DNA from: Glycomyces lechevalierae
GTDB taxonomy: Bacteria > Actinomycetota > Actinomycetes > Mycobacteriales > Micromonosporaceae
DNA length: 64,000 bases
Assembly (NCBI RefSeq): GCF_027622945.1
Contig: NZ_JAPZVQ010000010.1
Span: forward strand, 24,799-88,798
Direction of reading: 5' to 3'
The notes beneath the pieces were generated by a model. The model was not told the DNA's origin and made no database searches. It saw nothing but the letters and a program-made list of their open reading frames with translations. Positions 34,172 to 42,449 of this stretch are shown one piece after another (the first letter of the stretch is position 1; each line of letters starts with the position of its first letter). A program made the position numbers and the translations under genes.

Positions 34172-34820
34172 ATTCCACGGGCTTGAGCATCGAAGAGAAC
34201 ACCACCGTGTCCTCCGGATAATGCTCCGCCGCGTACGCCTCCAGCTCCGGGGTGACCAACAGCGCGTCGATCAGCGCCACACCGTTCTGGTCGTCCGCGT
34301 AACCGCCGGACACGTACCGCGGGAACTCCGCCGTGATCTCGTCCGCGATCGCCTGCAGCTCTTCGGTGCTCAGGTCCTCGGCCGGGTCGCCGATCTCCGG
34401 GTCCTGGTACTGCAGCTCCGGGTAGTCGGCCATGTCGATGTCCGCCGTCGGTACCGGGTCCTCGGTGAGCACGAACGACTTCCCGTCGAACGTCCCCGTC
34501 ACCAGGTACGAGCCCCACCGGACCCCCTCCGCCTCATCGTGCTCGACCGAATCCCAGTCCCAGCCCGACACCGGCAGCCCCCCGCACTGCGGCGGATACG
34601 ACTCCGCCACAACGCCGCACAGCTCCGCCGCGTCGCGCTCGACCCCCTGGAGCACCGTCAGCGCCCCCTGGTAGACCACCGCGTCCGCCGGCGCCGTCGT
34701 CTCACCCGTTTGCGAGTCCGCGGCCGTGTCCGCGTCGCCCCCGGACGAGCCCGCGTCGTTCGCACCCTGCCCGCACGCCGCCAGCATCAGCACCGCGGCG
34801 ACCGGGATGAACCGTTGCAT
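34170..34820 (-). CDS. Secreted lipoprotein of unknown function
   Basis: The 216-residue protein starts MQRFIPVAAVLMLAACGQG, a short lipoprotein signal with lipobox LAAC, so it should be anchored to the outer face of the membrane through Cys16. A Gly/Ser/Asp/Thr-rich linker follows, then an acidic domain with two further cysteines and a DYPELQYQDPEIGDP segment. No family is recognised. Start 34820 is preferred because GGGA lies nine bases upstream and the signal peptide begins there. In-frame ATGs at 34835 and 34838 would add charged residues. Confidence 0.7.
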   Translation of the reverse strand: MQRFIPVAAVLMLAACGQGANDAGSSGGDADTAADSQTGETTAPADAVVYQGALTVLQGVERDAAELCGVVAESYPPQCGGLPVSGWDWDSVEHDEAEGVRWGSYLVTGTFDGKSFVLTEDPVPTADIDMADYPELQYQDPEIGDPAEDLSTEELQAIADEITAEFPRYVSGGYADDQNGVALIDALLVTPELEAYAAEHYPEDTVVFSSMLKPVE

Positions 34821-35042
34821 CGTCTTGTGTCCCATCATGTCCCTTCGACGCCGCGCACCCGGATCCGGTTCCCGCCCCAGTCGGGATCCCCCGGGATCAC
34901 CGCCCAACAACACCGTCGAATAACGGATAACCCGCGACCCCCGCCCGATGCTAGGTTTGGCCGGGCGCCACCAGCGCCCGAGCCCCGGAGCCGCCCGCCC
35001 ACCCAAGGCGCTCCGCCGCGCCATCGTGAGGAGCCACTGCCC

Positions 35043-35981
35043 GTGAGCGACAAGTTCAACCCCCGCGCCGCCATCGCCATCGGCATCACCGTCCTGTGCT
35101 GGGCCTCGGCCTTCGTGTCCATCCGCGACGCCGGCCGCCACCTCGACCCCGGCCCGCTCACCCTCGGCCGCGCCGGCACCGCCGCCGTCGTCCTCCTCGC
35201 CGTCTGGGCGATCCGCCGCGAAGGCCTCCCCAAACGTGCCGCCTGGCCCGGCATCATCACCGCCGGCATCCTCTGGTTCGGCGTCTACATGGTCGCCCTC
35301 AACTGGGGCGAGCAGCTCGTCGACGCCGGCACCGCCGCCCTCATCGTCAACATCGGACCCATCCTCATCGCCCTCCTCGGCGGCTGGCTCCTCAAGGAGG
35401 GCTTCCCGCCCCGCCTCTTCCTCGGCATCACCGTCTCCTTCGCCGGCGTCGCCGTCGTCAGCCTCTCGATGTCCCGCGACGGCGCCTCGTCCGTCATCGG
35501 CGTCCTGCTCTGCCTCGTCTCGGCCATCACCTACGCCATCAGCGTCGTCGTCCAGAAGCCGACCCTGAAGCACTGCTCCTCGCTCCAGTTCACCGCCTTC
35601 GGCAACGCCATCGCCGCGGTCCTCTGCCTGCCGTTCGCGCCGCTCCTGTTCTCCCAGTTGGAGTCCGCCCCGGTCTCGGCGACGCTGCACGTGCTCTACC
35701 TCGGCCTCTTCCCGACCGCGCTGGCATTCCTCACCTGGGGTTACGCCCTGCGGTTCACCACCACCGGGAAGCTCGGCGCGACGACCTACGTGGTCCCGGC
35801 GATCGTGGTCGCCCTGTCGTGGCTGCTCCTCGGCGAGGTCCCGACCTGGCTGACGCTCGCGGGCGGCGCGCTGGCGCTCGTCGGCGTGGCGATCTCGCGC
35901 TCGCGGGGCCGCAAGCGGGTCGACGCCCCGAAGCCGCCCGTGGAGGCCACGGACGCGGCCGCTCCGGCGGCGAAACCCTAA
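35043..35981 (+). CDS. EamA/RhaT-family (DMT) transporter
   Basis: This 312-residue integral membrane protein has about ten helices in two EamA repeats, the first beginning at IAIGITVLCWASAFVSIRDAG and the second at VIGVLLCLVSAITYAISVV. It also has the conserved GLFPTALAFLTWGYAL and TTYVVPAIVVALSWLLLGEVPTW segments. Members export amino acids, metabolites or drugs; the substrate is unknown. The GTG start at 35043 has a GAGGAG site nine bases upstream. Its TAA (35979-35981) lies where the convergent DUF4287 gene should also stop. Confidence 0.9.
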   Translation: MSDKFNPRAAIAIGITVLCWASAFVSIRDAGRHLDPGPLTLGRAGTAAVVLLAVWAIRREGLPKRAAWPGIITAGILWFGVYMVALNWGEQLVDAGTAALIVNIGPILIALLGGWLLKEGFPPRLFLGITVSFAGVAVVSLSMSRDGASSVIGVLLCLVSAITYAISVVVQKPTLKHCSSLQFTAFGNAIAAVLCLPFAPLLFSQLESAPVSATLHVLYLGLFPTALAFLTWGYALRFTTTGKLGATTYVVPAIVVALSWLLLGEVPTWLTLAGGALALVGVAISRSRGRKRVDAPKPPVEATDAAAPAAKP

Positions 35982-36506
35982 GCCCGCCAAGCGCTCGGCG
36001 AGGCGTTCGAGCCGGGTCTTCCAGTCCGCCTTCGCGGCGGCGACCTCCTCGGCCGAGCCGAGCTTGGCGATCTCGATCTGCACGGCGGTCTTGTCCTCGC
36101 CCTTCGCGGTGAGGTTCGCGAGCACACGCGTGCCGTCGGAGGCGTCGAACCGCACGGACTTCGGCGGGGCGGCGCTGCGCTGGGTCAGTTCGAGGTCGCC
36201 GAGCCATCCGGCCTGCGCGGCCGGGTCGGCGAGCTGCTCGAACGCGGCGTTGATCGAGCCGGGCACGGTCTTGGAGGCGTTGGCGCTGAACGTGCCGTCG
36301 GGCCGCTGCCCGGGTTCACGCAGGCCGCGCTCCTGCTCGTACCCGACGGTGATCGACTGGGCCCACCAGCCGTCGACCTCGAACTCGCTCACCAGCATCC
36401 GCGCGATCGCGGTGTGGTCGAGCCCGGCCGCGTCCCGTTCGTCGAGGAGCGCGAGCCAGGTCTTCCAGTCCGCGCCGGTGCCCTCGATGAGGGCCTGGTC
36501 GGACAT
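35978..36506 (-). CDS. DUF4287/SRPBCC-type protein lacking its own in-frame stop
   Basis: About 175 residues are recognisable: an N-terminal DUF4287-like part (TGADWKTWLALLDE, then VDGWWAQSITVGYEQERGLR) and an SRPBCC-like part with DLELTQRSAAPPKSVRFD and TAVQIEIAKL, ending RLERLAERLAG. Function unknown, possibly small-molecule binding. The frame does not close here. It continues antisense through the EamA gene and into the lipoprotein frame, ending only at 34170. A TAG at 35980-35978 is one base out of phase, so a single-base indel at CTAAG would restore a normal shared stop. Start 36506 (MSDQALIEG) or 36539. Confidence 0.65.
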
Positions 36507-36638
36507 GGTCAGGCGGCGCGGTGACGTCGATGCACCCATGGATCCAGCGTAGGGGAGGAGCGGGCCGCAGGAGTCCGGTCTCGAAACCGCGCCGGGCCGG
36601 GCGGAACGGCCGCCGCGTCGGGTCTCCGACAGTTTTGA

Positions 36639-36648
36639 CCATATATGG
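36639..36648. promoter_or_regulatory. CCATATATGG palindrome upstream of the first SGNH gene
   Basis: A perfect 10-bp palindrome, conspicuously AT-rich for this genome, lies 72 bases before the start of the 36720 gene and overlaps a TTGACC hexamer (36635-36640). It could mark the promoter or an operator; no consistent -10 box is clear. Confidence 0.35.
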
Positions 36649-36719
36649 CGATTTCCTCCGTGATCGTCACCGTTCGGGCATTAACGTTCCTCCACGAACC
36701 CGATCGGAACGGAGCCCGC

Positions 36720-37511
36720 ATGAACCCTGCCCGCCTCGCGGCCGCGGCCCTCGCCGCCACCGCCGCACTCGTCCTCGCGCCCGCCGCGGTCCAGGCGCTG
36801 CCCGAACCGATGCACTATGTCGCCCTGGGGGACTCGTACTCCTCCGGGACCGGCACCGGCGAGTACTTCGACGAGGAGTGCCTGCGCTCGGCCAAGGCCT
36901 ACCCGCGGCTCCTCGCGACCGGCCTCGACGCCGACCTCGACTTCGCGGCCTGCTCGGGGGCGACCACGAACGATCTCCTCACCAAGCAGCTCGGCTCGCT
37001 CGACGCCGAGACGGACCTCGTCACACTCACCATCGGCGGCAACGACATCGGCTGGGCGGAGGCCGTCAAGGCCTGCCTGACACCGCTCACGAACTGCATC
37101 GACGAGATCGAGGACTCCGAGGCGATCGTGCGGGACGAGCTGCCCGGGCTCCTCGACGGCGCGTACGGCGCGATCGAGAACCGCGCCCCGAACGCGGACG
37201 TGTACGTGCTGGGCTACCCGCGCCTGTTCAACGGCGAGCGCGCCTGCGGGGCGCTCAAGCAGCCCAACGTGGTCGAGCAGACCCGTATGAACGAGGCCGC
37301 CGACGGGCTCGCCGAGGTCGTCCGGGACAAGGCCGAGGAGCACGGCTTCACCTTCGTGGACGTGCGCGACGCCTTTGCGGGGCACGCGATCTGCGACGAC
37401 GTCGCCTACCTCAACGGCTTGGCCTACCCGACCGTCGAGTCCTACCACCCGAACGCGATGGGCCACCGCAACGGCTACTACCCGGCGGTCGCCCGCGCGC
37501 TGGACTACTAG
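36720..37511 (+). CDS. Secreted SGNH/GDSL hydrolase (lipase-like), copy 1
   Basis: This 263-residue secreted esterase has a signal peptide of about 26 residues (ending AAVQA). Block I is YVALGDSYSSGTG with the nucleophile Ser, block III is TIGGNDIGW, and block V is ESYHPNAMGH with the catalytic His. Six or more cysteines recur at positions typical of the Streptomyces-type extracellular lipase group, suggesting three disulfides. GGAG lies six bases before the ATG at 36720. The next gene is a close paralogue, and a perfect hairpin separates them. Confidence 0.93.
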   Translation: MNPARLAAAALAATAALVLAPAAVQALPEPMHYVALGDSYSSGTGTGEYFDEECLRSAKAYPRLLATGLDADLDFAACSGATTNDLLTKQLGSLDAETDLVTLTIGGNDIGWAEAVKACLTPLTNCIDEIEDSEAIVRDELPGLLDGAYGAIENRAPNADVYVLGYPRLFNGERACGALKQPNVVEQTRMNEAADGLAEVVRDKAEEHGFTFVDVRDAFAGHAICDDVAYLNGLAYPTVESYHPNAMGHRNGYYPAVARALDY

Positions 37512-37529
37512 CGGCTCCACAACTGACCG

Positions 37530-37562
37530 ATCGGCGGGGCGGCGACGCCGCCCCGCCGATCG
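37530..37562 (+). terminator. Terminator between the two SGNH genes
   Basis: A perfect 15-bp stem (GATCGGCGGGGCGGC and complement) with a GAC loop lies about 18 bases after the first SGNH stop. Each copy therefore probably has its own transcript. The rest of 37563-37707 is AT-rich and likely the second promoter. Confidence 0.8.
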
Positions 37563-37707
37563 CCTGCGGCGCAACGTCCGCTAGGCCGCAAATAGAATGA
37601 GATATGTAAAGTTCCCGATTTGTGACGGTGCAGGGGTTCCCCGCAAGTTACTCGCGAGTTCACAATATGTGGCAAGTCAACGACGACTCGCGAAGGAACT
37701 TCCCCCC

Positions 37708-38487
37708 ATGCATCGACTTCCCCGGGCGGCCATCGTCGCCGCCGCCACCCTCGCCCTCCTCGCCGCCCCCGTCGCGGCCCACGCGCAGGACACCATCCAC
37801 TATGTCGCCCTAGGCGACTCCTACTCCTCGGGCTCCGGCGCCGGCCCGTACCAGGACGCGGCCTGCCAGCGCTCCACCAAGGCCCACCCGTCGCTCCTCG
37901 CCGCGGAGCTGGGCGCCGAGTTCACCTTCGTCGCGTGCGGCGGCGCGACCACGGACGACGTGCTCGCCGAGCAGGTCCAGGCCCTTACCGCGGAGACCGA
38001 TCTCGTCACGATCGGCATCGGCGGCAACGACATCGGCTGGACCGAGGCGATCACCGCGTGCATCACCCCGTTCAAGAACTGCTATCCGGCGATCCAGGAG
38101 GCCGAGCGCAAGGCCGCCGAGGAGCTGCCGGCGAAGCTCGACGCGGTCTACACCGAGATCGAGACGCGCGCCCCGGACGCCGAGGTCGTCGTGACCGGCT
38201 ATCCGCGGCTGTTCGCGGCGCGGAACACCTGCGACGCGCTCGGGTCGATCAGCATCGCCGAGCAGCAGCGCATGAACACCGGCGCGGACCTGCTCTCGGC
38301 GGTGATCGAGGAGGCCGCGGCGGCGCACGGCTTCGCCTATGTGGACGTGCGGGACGAGTTCACCGGCCACGAGGTCTGCTCGGCGCAGCCGTGGCTGCAC
38401 GGCTTCACCCTCACTGACGTGCCGTACCACCCGAAGGCCTCCGGACATCTCGCCGGATACCTCCCGGCCGTGCTGGGCGCCCTGTAG
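37708..38487 (+). CDS. Secreted SGNH/GDSL hydrolase (lipase-like), copy 2
   Basis: The 259-residue paralogue of the preceding gene has the same layout: a signal peptide (about 27 residues, ending AAHAQ), YVALGDSYSSGSG, GIGGNDIGW, VTGYPRLFAA and PYHPKASGH. Length, cysteine spacing and order match copy 1 throughout, so it is a tandem duplication that has diverged. AAGGA lies ten bases before the ATG. Upstream, ACTCGCGAGT (37650) is a palindrome and ACTCGCGA recurs 36 bases later, possibly regulatory. Confidence 0.93.
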   Translation: MHRLPRAAIVAAATLALLAAPVAAHAQDTIHYVALGDSYSSGSGAGPYQDAACQRSTKAHPSLLAAELGAEFTFVACGGATTDDVLAEQVQALTAETDLVTIGIGGNDIGWTEAITACITPFKNCYPAIQEAERKAAEELPAKLDAVYTEIETRAPDAEVVVTGYPRLFAARNTCDALGSISIAEQQRMNTGADLLSAVIEEAAAAHGFAYVDVRDEFTGHEVCSAQPWLHGFTLTDVPYHPKASGHLAGYLPAVLGAL

Positions 38488-38496
38488 CGCATGGGG

Positions 38497-38530
38497 GAAC
38501 GGGCCCGGCGGTGGTCCGCCGGGCCCGTTC
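38497..38530. terminator. Bidirectional terminator
   Basis: A perfect 15-bp stem (GAACGGGCCCGGCGG and complement) with a TGGT loop lies between the convergent SGNH copy 2 and the hypothetical gene ending at 38542. Confidence 0.8.
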
Positions 38531-38541
38531 TCGCGTGCCGA

Positions 38542-39132
38542 TCAGGCGTTCCAGTTGTCCGGGATCGCGGCGAAGGCCGGGTCGACGGTGGCGTAGCGCC
38601 CCACGTTCCAGGTGAAGGCGCGGGCGCGCGAGAGCGGGTGGTCGGGGAACTGGGCGTCGAAGGCCGGGTCGTCGCCGCGGTGGAACGGCAGGCGCGACTG
38701 GAGCTGCGGGTCGAACGGGTGGGGCAGCGTCCAGTTCTCGAAGCCGAACTGCGGCATGAGGGTCGCCTCGCGCATGCCGGTCATGCCCTGCTCCTTGGCG
38801 AGGTACATGAGCTGCGCGTACTGGGGCGCCTTCGCGAGCGTGAACATGGCCATGAAGAGCTGCCCGGCCGGCGCGTTCGGGAGCGGCAGTTTGATGAGCT
38901 GCCGCACGGCGGTCACGCCGCCGAGGTTGACGAGCTCGACCTCGATGAGGCAGCCCTGCTCGGCGTACATGCCGGCGAAGCCGCGCTGGAGGGCGTAGGG
39001 GTCGCGCAGCCATTCGCCGGGGAACGGGGTGCCTTGGGCGACTTGCACTTTCGCGACGTCGCCGGTGCGGGGGTCGGTCCAGGTCGTCGCATCCTGTTGC
39101 TGGAGACCATTGGTGTTGAAGGAGATGACCAT
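38542..39132 (-). CDS. Hypothetical protein
   Basis: The 196-residue protein has no signal peptide or membrane helix. It begins MVISFNTNGLQQQDATTWTDP, is rich in aromatic residues and Gln, and ends in an AFTWNVGRYATVDPAFAAIPDNW segment. It looks like a globular mixed alpha/beta domain; I do not recognise the family. The ATG at 39132 is the first in the frame, and sequence is conserved-looking from the first residue. It lies 55 bases downstream of a small secreted-protein gene in the same direction. Confidence 0.7.
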   Translation of the reverse strand: MVISFNTNGLQQQDATTWTDPRTGDVAKVQVAQGTPFPGEWLRDPYALQRGFAGMYAEQGCLIEVELVNLGGVTAVRQLIKLPLPNAPAGQLFMAMFTLAKAPQYAQLMYLAKEQGMTGMREATLMPQFGFENWTLPHPFDPQLQSRLPFHRGDDPAFDAQFPDHPLSRARAFTWNVGRYATVDPAFAAIPDNWNA

Positions 39133-39187
39133 TGGGCGACCCTAGCTCGCCCCGCCCACCGGGAGGCCCGGCGGACGGGGCGTGCGG

Positions 39188-39418
39188 TCAGACCCAGTAG
39201 GTGAGGTAGAGGTCCCAGCCGGCGTCCTGCTGCTCGCAGTAGTAGCCGTCGGCGTTCCCGCTGCCCACGGTCGTCTTCCCGACCGAGACGCACTCGGACT
39301 GCGTCGCATAGGTGTCGTGGTAGACCGGGAAGCCGTCCGCCGCCTGGGCGGCGGAGGCCGTGCCCGCGGCGAGCGCGAGTCCGGCGAACGCGGCCGCCGT
39401 GATGGTGCGAATCTTCAT
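39188..39418 (-). CDS. Small secreted protein with two cysteines
   Basis: The 76-residue product has a signal peptide (MKIRTITAAAFAGLALAAGT, cleaved near AAQAA) and a mature part of about 48 residues that is Tyr-, Gly- and Ser-rich with two cysteines (SECVSVG and YYCEQQ), so one disulfide is likely. It ends WDLYLTYWV. Similar tiny exported proteins occur widely in actinobacteria without known function. AGGAG lies 11 bases before the ATG at 39418. The 39419-39522 stretch shows no further gene. Confidence 0.75.
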   Translation of the reverse strand: MKIRTITAAAFAGLALAAGTASAAQAADGFPVYHDTYATQSECVSVGKTTVGSGNADGYYCEQQDAGWDLYLTYWV

Positions 39419-39522
39419 GTGCGCCTGCTCTCCTGAGTGGATTTTTTCAGTGCTGCAACGATGTTCGCCCATCACGGCCCGCTTGTCCAGATCCCTTGCG
39501 GCGCTGCGGACCCGTGTCGAGG

Positions 39523-41658
39523 TCAGGCCTGCAATGCGAGCGCCAGCGGGTACACCGCCGCCGCCCCGGCTTCGCGCAACCGCATGGCGGCCACGGTCAT
39601 CGACCAGCCGCTGTCGCGCACGTCGTCGACGAGGAGCACGCTCGGCCGTGCCTCCGACATCGGGACCGGGAAGTCCACGGTGAACGCGTGCAGCACCTGC
39701 TGGAGCCGCTGGGCGCTGTTGGCGCGGTGCCCGCCGCCGGTGTCGGAGGCGCGCCCGAGGGCGCCGAGGTAGTCCATGCGGCCGAGGCGCGCAAGGCGTT
39801 CGGCGAGCCCGTTGACGAGCTGCGGCCGCGAGAGCGAGCCCATGGAGACGACCGTCGAGGGCCGCTGCGCCCAGTCCCAGGACGCGAGGACCTGCACGAC
39901 CGCTTTGAACACGTCCTCGGGGACCTCCCGGTCCGCGCCGTCGGAGAGGAGCTCGCGCAGCGGGCCGCCCCAGCCGATGTCCGAGAGGCGCGCCAGCGCC
40001 CGGCCCGTCTCGGCGCTCGCCTCGACCGGGATCTTCCCTTTCAGGTCGATGCCGATGGCCTGCAACCCGGTGGGCCACATGCGCTTCGGCTCGAACGGCA
40101 CGCCCGGCTTCGACAGGGCCGCCGCAGCGCCCGCGGCCGCCTCCTCCGAGACGCCGGCCTCGGTGCGGGTGCCGGTGCAGTTGTCGCAGCGCCCGCACGG
40201 CGCGGCCTCGGCGTCGTCGAGCTCCTTGCGCAGGAACTCGAGCCGGCATGCGGTGGTCGACTCGTAGGCGAGCATCCGCCGCTGCTCGTGCTTGCGGGCG
40301 GCGTCCACTTTGGCGTACCGCTCGGCGTCGTAGGTCCACGGCTGGCCGGTGGCCTCCCAGCCGCCCTTGACGCGGCGCACCGCGCCGTCCACGTCGAGGA
40401 CCTTGAGCATCATTTCGAGCCTGGTGCGGCGCAGGTCGACCCGCGTCTCCAGTGCCGCCGTGGAGAGCGCGCGGCCCTCGGCGTCGAGCACGTCGAGGGT
40501 GCGGCGGACCGCGTCCTCGGCGGGGAACGAGAGGGATCCGAAGTAGTCCCAGATCGCGCGGTCCTCGCTGCCGGGCAGGAGCACGACCTCGGCGCGGTCG
40601 CGGGCGCGGCCGGCGCGGCCGATCTGCTGGTAGTACGCGACCGGCGAGGACGGCGCTCCCAAGTGGACGACGAAGCCGAGGTCGGGCTTGTCGAAGCCCA
40701 TGCCGAGGGCGCTGGTGGCGACGAGCGCCTTGATGCGGTTGCCGAGCAGTTCCTCTTCGCGCGCAAGGCGTTCGGCGTTGTCGGTGCGGCCGGTGTAGGA
40801 GGCGACGGTGTGGCCGCGCGAGGCGAGGTAGTCGCTGACCTCCTCGGCGGCGGCCACGGTGGGCGTGTAGATGATCCCCGATCCGTCCATGCGCGGGAGC
40901 CGCTCGTCGAGCCAGGCGAGTCGGTGCGCGTTGTCGGGCAGGTCCACTACGGACAGTCGCAGCGACTCGCGGTCGAGGCTGCCGCGGAGGACGAGCGTGG
41001 CGGCCCCGTCTGCCGTGTCGTCATGAGTTCTGTCGAGCTGCTCGGCGATGTCGTCCGAGACGCGGGCGTTCGCGGTGGCGGTGGTCGCCAGGACCGGGAC
41101 GCTGCCGGGCAGGTCCTCGATGAAGGTGGCGATGCGGCGGTAGTCGGGCCGGAAGTCGTGGCCCCAGTCGGAGATGCAGTGGGCCTCGTCGACGACGAGC
41201 ATGCCGCAGCCGGCGGCGAGCTTCGGCAGCTGGTAGTCGCGGAAGGCCGGGTTGTTGAGGCGCTCGGGGCTGATGAGCAGCACGTCGACGGCGTCCTCGG
41301 CGATGGCCTCGGCGATCGCGTCCCAGTCCTCGGGGTTGGCCGAGTTGATGGTGCGGGCGCGCACGTCGGCGCGCTCGGCGGCCTCGATCTGGTTGCGCAT
41401 GAGCGCGAGCAGGGGCGAGACGATCACGGTGGGGCCGGCGCCGCGGCGGCGCAGCAGCGAGGTGGCCGTGAAGTACACGGCGGACTTGCCGAACCCGGTG
41501 CGCTGCACCAGGAGTACGCGGCGGCCGCTGCCGCCCGGTTCCTTCTCGCAGAGCGCCTCGATCGCCCGCCATTGGTCTTCGCGGAGCCGCGCGTGCTCGC
41601 CCGCGAGGGCGCGCAGCAGTGTCTCGGCTTCGTCTCTGAGCGTCGTAGTTCCTGCCAT
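39523..41658 (-). CDS. RecQ-family DNA helicase fused to a C-terminal phosphoribosyltransferase-like domain
   Basis: The 711-residue protein has a 3'-5' superfamily 2 helicase core: motif I VQRTGFGKSAVYF (about residue 40), motif II VVDEAHCISDWGHDFRPDY (about 140), motif VI YYQQIGRAGRARD (about 345). A Zn-binding region follows (C-x16-C-x2-C-x2-C, RLEFLRKEL to CGRCDNC). Instead of an HRDC domain the last ~200 residues include VLLVDDVRDSGWSMTVAA, the PRPP loop of type I phosphoribosyltransferases. This architecture occurs in other actinobacterial RecQ proteins, but its role is unknown. The ATG at 41658 lies seven bases after TAGAAC, so it is probably leaderless and divergent from the DUF1349 gene. 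Confidence 0.93.
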   Translation of the reverse strand: MAGTTTLRDEAETLLRALAGEHARLREDQWRAIEALCEKEPGGSGRRVLLVQRTGFGKSAVYFTATSLLRRRGAGPTVIVSPLLALMRNQIEAAERADVRARTINSANPEDWDAIAEAIAEDAVDVLLISPERLNNPAFRDYQLPKLAAGCGMLVVDEAHCISDWGHDFRPDYRRIATFIEDLPGSVPVLATTATANARVSDDIAEQLDRTHDDTADGAATLVLRGSLDRESLRLSVVDLPDNAHRLAWLDERLPRMDGSGIIYTPTVAAAEEVSDYLASRGHTVASYTGRTDNAERLAREEELLGNRIKALVATSALGMGFDKPDLGFVVHLGAPSSPVAYYQQIGRAGRARDRAEVVLLPGSEDRAIWDYFGSLSFPAEDAVRRTLDVLDAEGRALSTAALETRVDLRRTRLEMMLKVLDVDGAVRRVKGGWEATGQPWTYDAERYAKVDAARKHEQRRMLAYESTTACRLEFLRKELDDAEAAPCGRCDNCTGTRTEAGVSEEAAAGAAAALSKPGVPFEPKRMWPTGLQAIGIDLKGKIPVEASAETGRALARLSDIGWGGPLRELLSDGADREVPEDVFKAVVQVLASWDWAQRPSTVVSMGSLSRPQLVNGLAERLARLGRMDYLGALGRASDTGGGHRANSAQRLQQVLHAFTVDFPVPMSEARPSVLLVDDVRDSGWSMTVAAMRLREAGAAAVYPLALALQA

Positions 41659-41714
41659 AGGGACCGTTCTACCGCACTGGTGTGACGGCCCGTGACGACA
41701 GTAGGCTCGGGGCG

Positions 41715-42311
41715 ATGGACAACTTGGCACCGATCGAGATCCCTTGGAAGTCCGGCGCCTGGACGGCGCTGCCGGTCGCGGCGGAGGAGGAGTCAGACGG
41801 GCGGCTGCTCGTCACCGCCGCCGAGGGCAGCGACGCGTGGCGGCACACCGGTTACGGCTTCGTCCACGAGGACGAGCACGCGCTCCTGGAGGAGTGGGAC
41901 GGCGAGCGGGCGGTCGAAGTGAGCTTCATCGCGGCATTCGAGGCGCAGTTCGACCAGGCGGGGCTCATGATCCGCGTCGACGCCGGGCGCTGGATCAAGG
42001 CCGGGGTCGAGTTCGCCGACGGCGCACCGCAAGTGGGCGCCGTGGTCACCGCCGGGAAGTCCGACTGGTCGGTCGCGCCCGTGCCCGACTGGGCCGGCCG
42101 CGAGGTGACCATCCGCGCCAGCCGCTTCGAGGACGCGGTCGTCATCCGCGCCCGGGTGGAGGACGAGCCGTGGCGCCTCGTGCGCCTCGCCCCGCTCGAA
42201 CCCGGCGTCGAAGCGAAGGCCGGGCCCTACTGCTGCGCGCCGAGCCGAGCCGGCCTCACGGTCGCCTTCACGTCATGGCGCCGCACCGACCCGGACGAAG
42301 CGCTGCACTGA
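41715..42311 (+). CDS. DUF1349 concanavalin-like protein
   Basis: The 198-residue cytoplasmic protein of the DUF1349 family (lectin-like beta sandwich, once named for yeast REE1) has HTGYGFVHEDEHALLEEW, FDQAGLMIRVDAGRWIKAGVEF and SDWSVAPVPDWAG, the family pattern. Members may bind sugars; the ligand is unknown. TAGGCT seven bases before the ATG at 41715 suggests a leaderless transcript and supports this start over a GTG at 41682. It is divergent from recQ across 56 bases. Downstream, 42312-42449 holds a 7-bp inverted repeat (42357-42379) but no gene. Confidence 0.85.
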   Translation: MDNLAPIEIPWKSGAWTALPVAAEEESDGRLLVTAAEGSDAWRHTGYGFVHEDEHALLEEWDGERAVEVSFIAAFEAQFDQAGLMIRVDAGRWIKAGVEFADGAPQVGAVVTAGKSDWSVAPVPDWAGREVTIRASRFEDAVVIRARVEDEPWRLVRLAPLEPGVEAKAGPYCCAPSRAGLTVAFTSWRRTDPDEALH

Positions 42312-42449
42312 TCCGCGGGCCCGGGCCTCGTCCGTGCCCCAGTGCGCGATCGAGGATTCCTCGGATCTTGTTCGAGGAACCGATGTCGCACCGGGGGAGT
42401 ACTTTTACGCCAGGGGTCCCTAAGACCGGAAATATCATGATTTAGCGGG

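Noticed and set aside
34170-36539. A single 789-residue protein combining DUF4287, antisense EamA and a lipoprotein
   Set aside because: The middle third is antisense to a clear transporter and the end has its own signal peptide; a lost stop explains it better.
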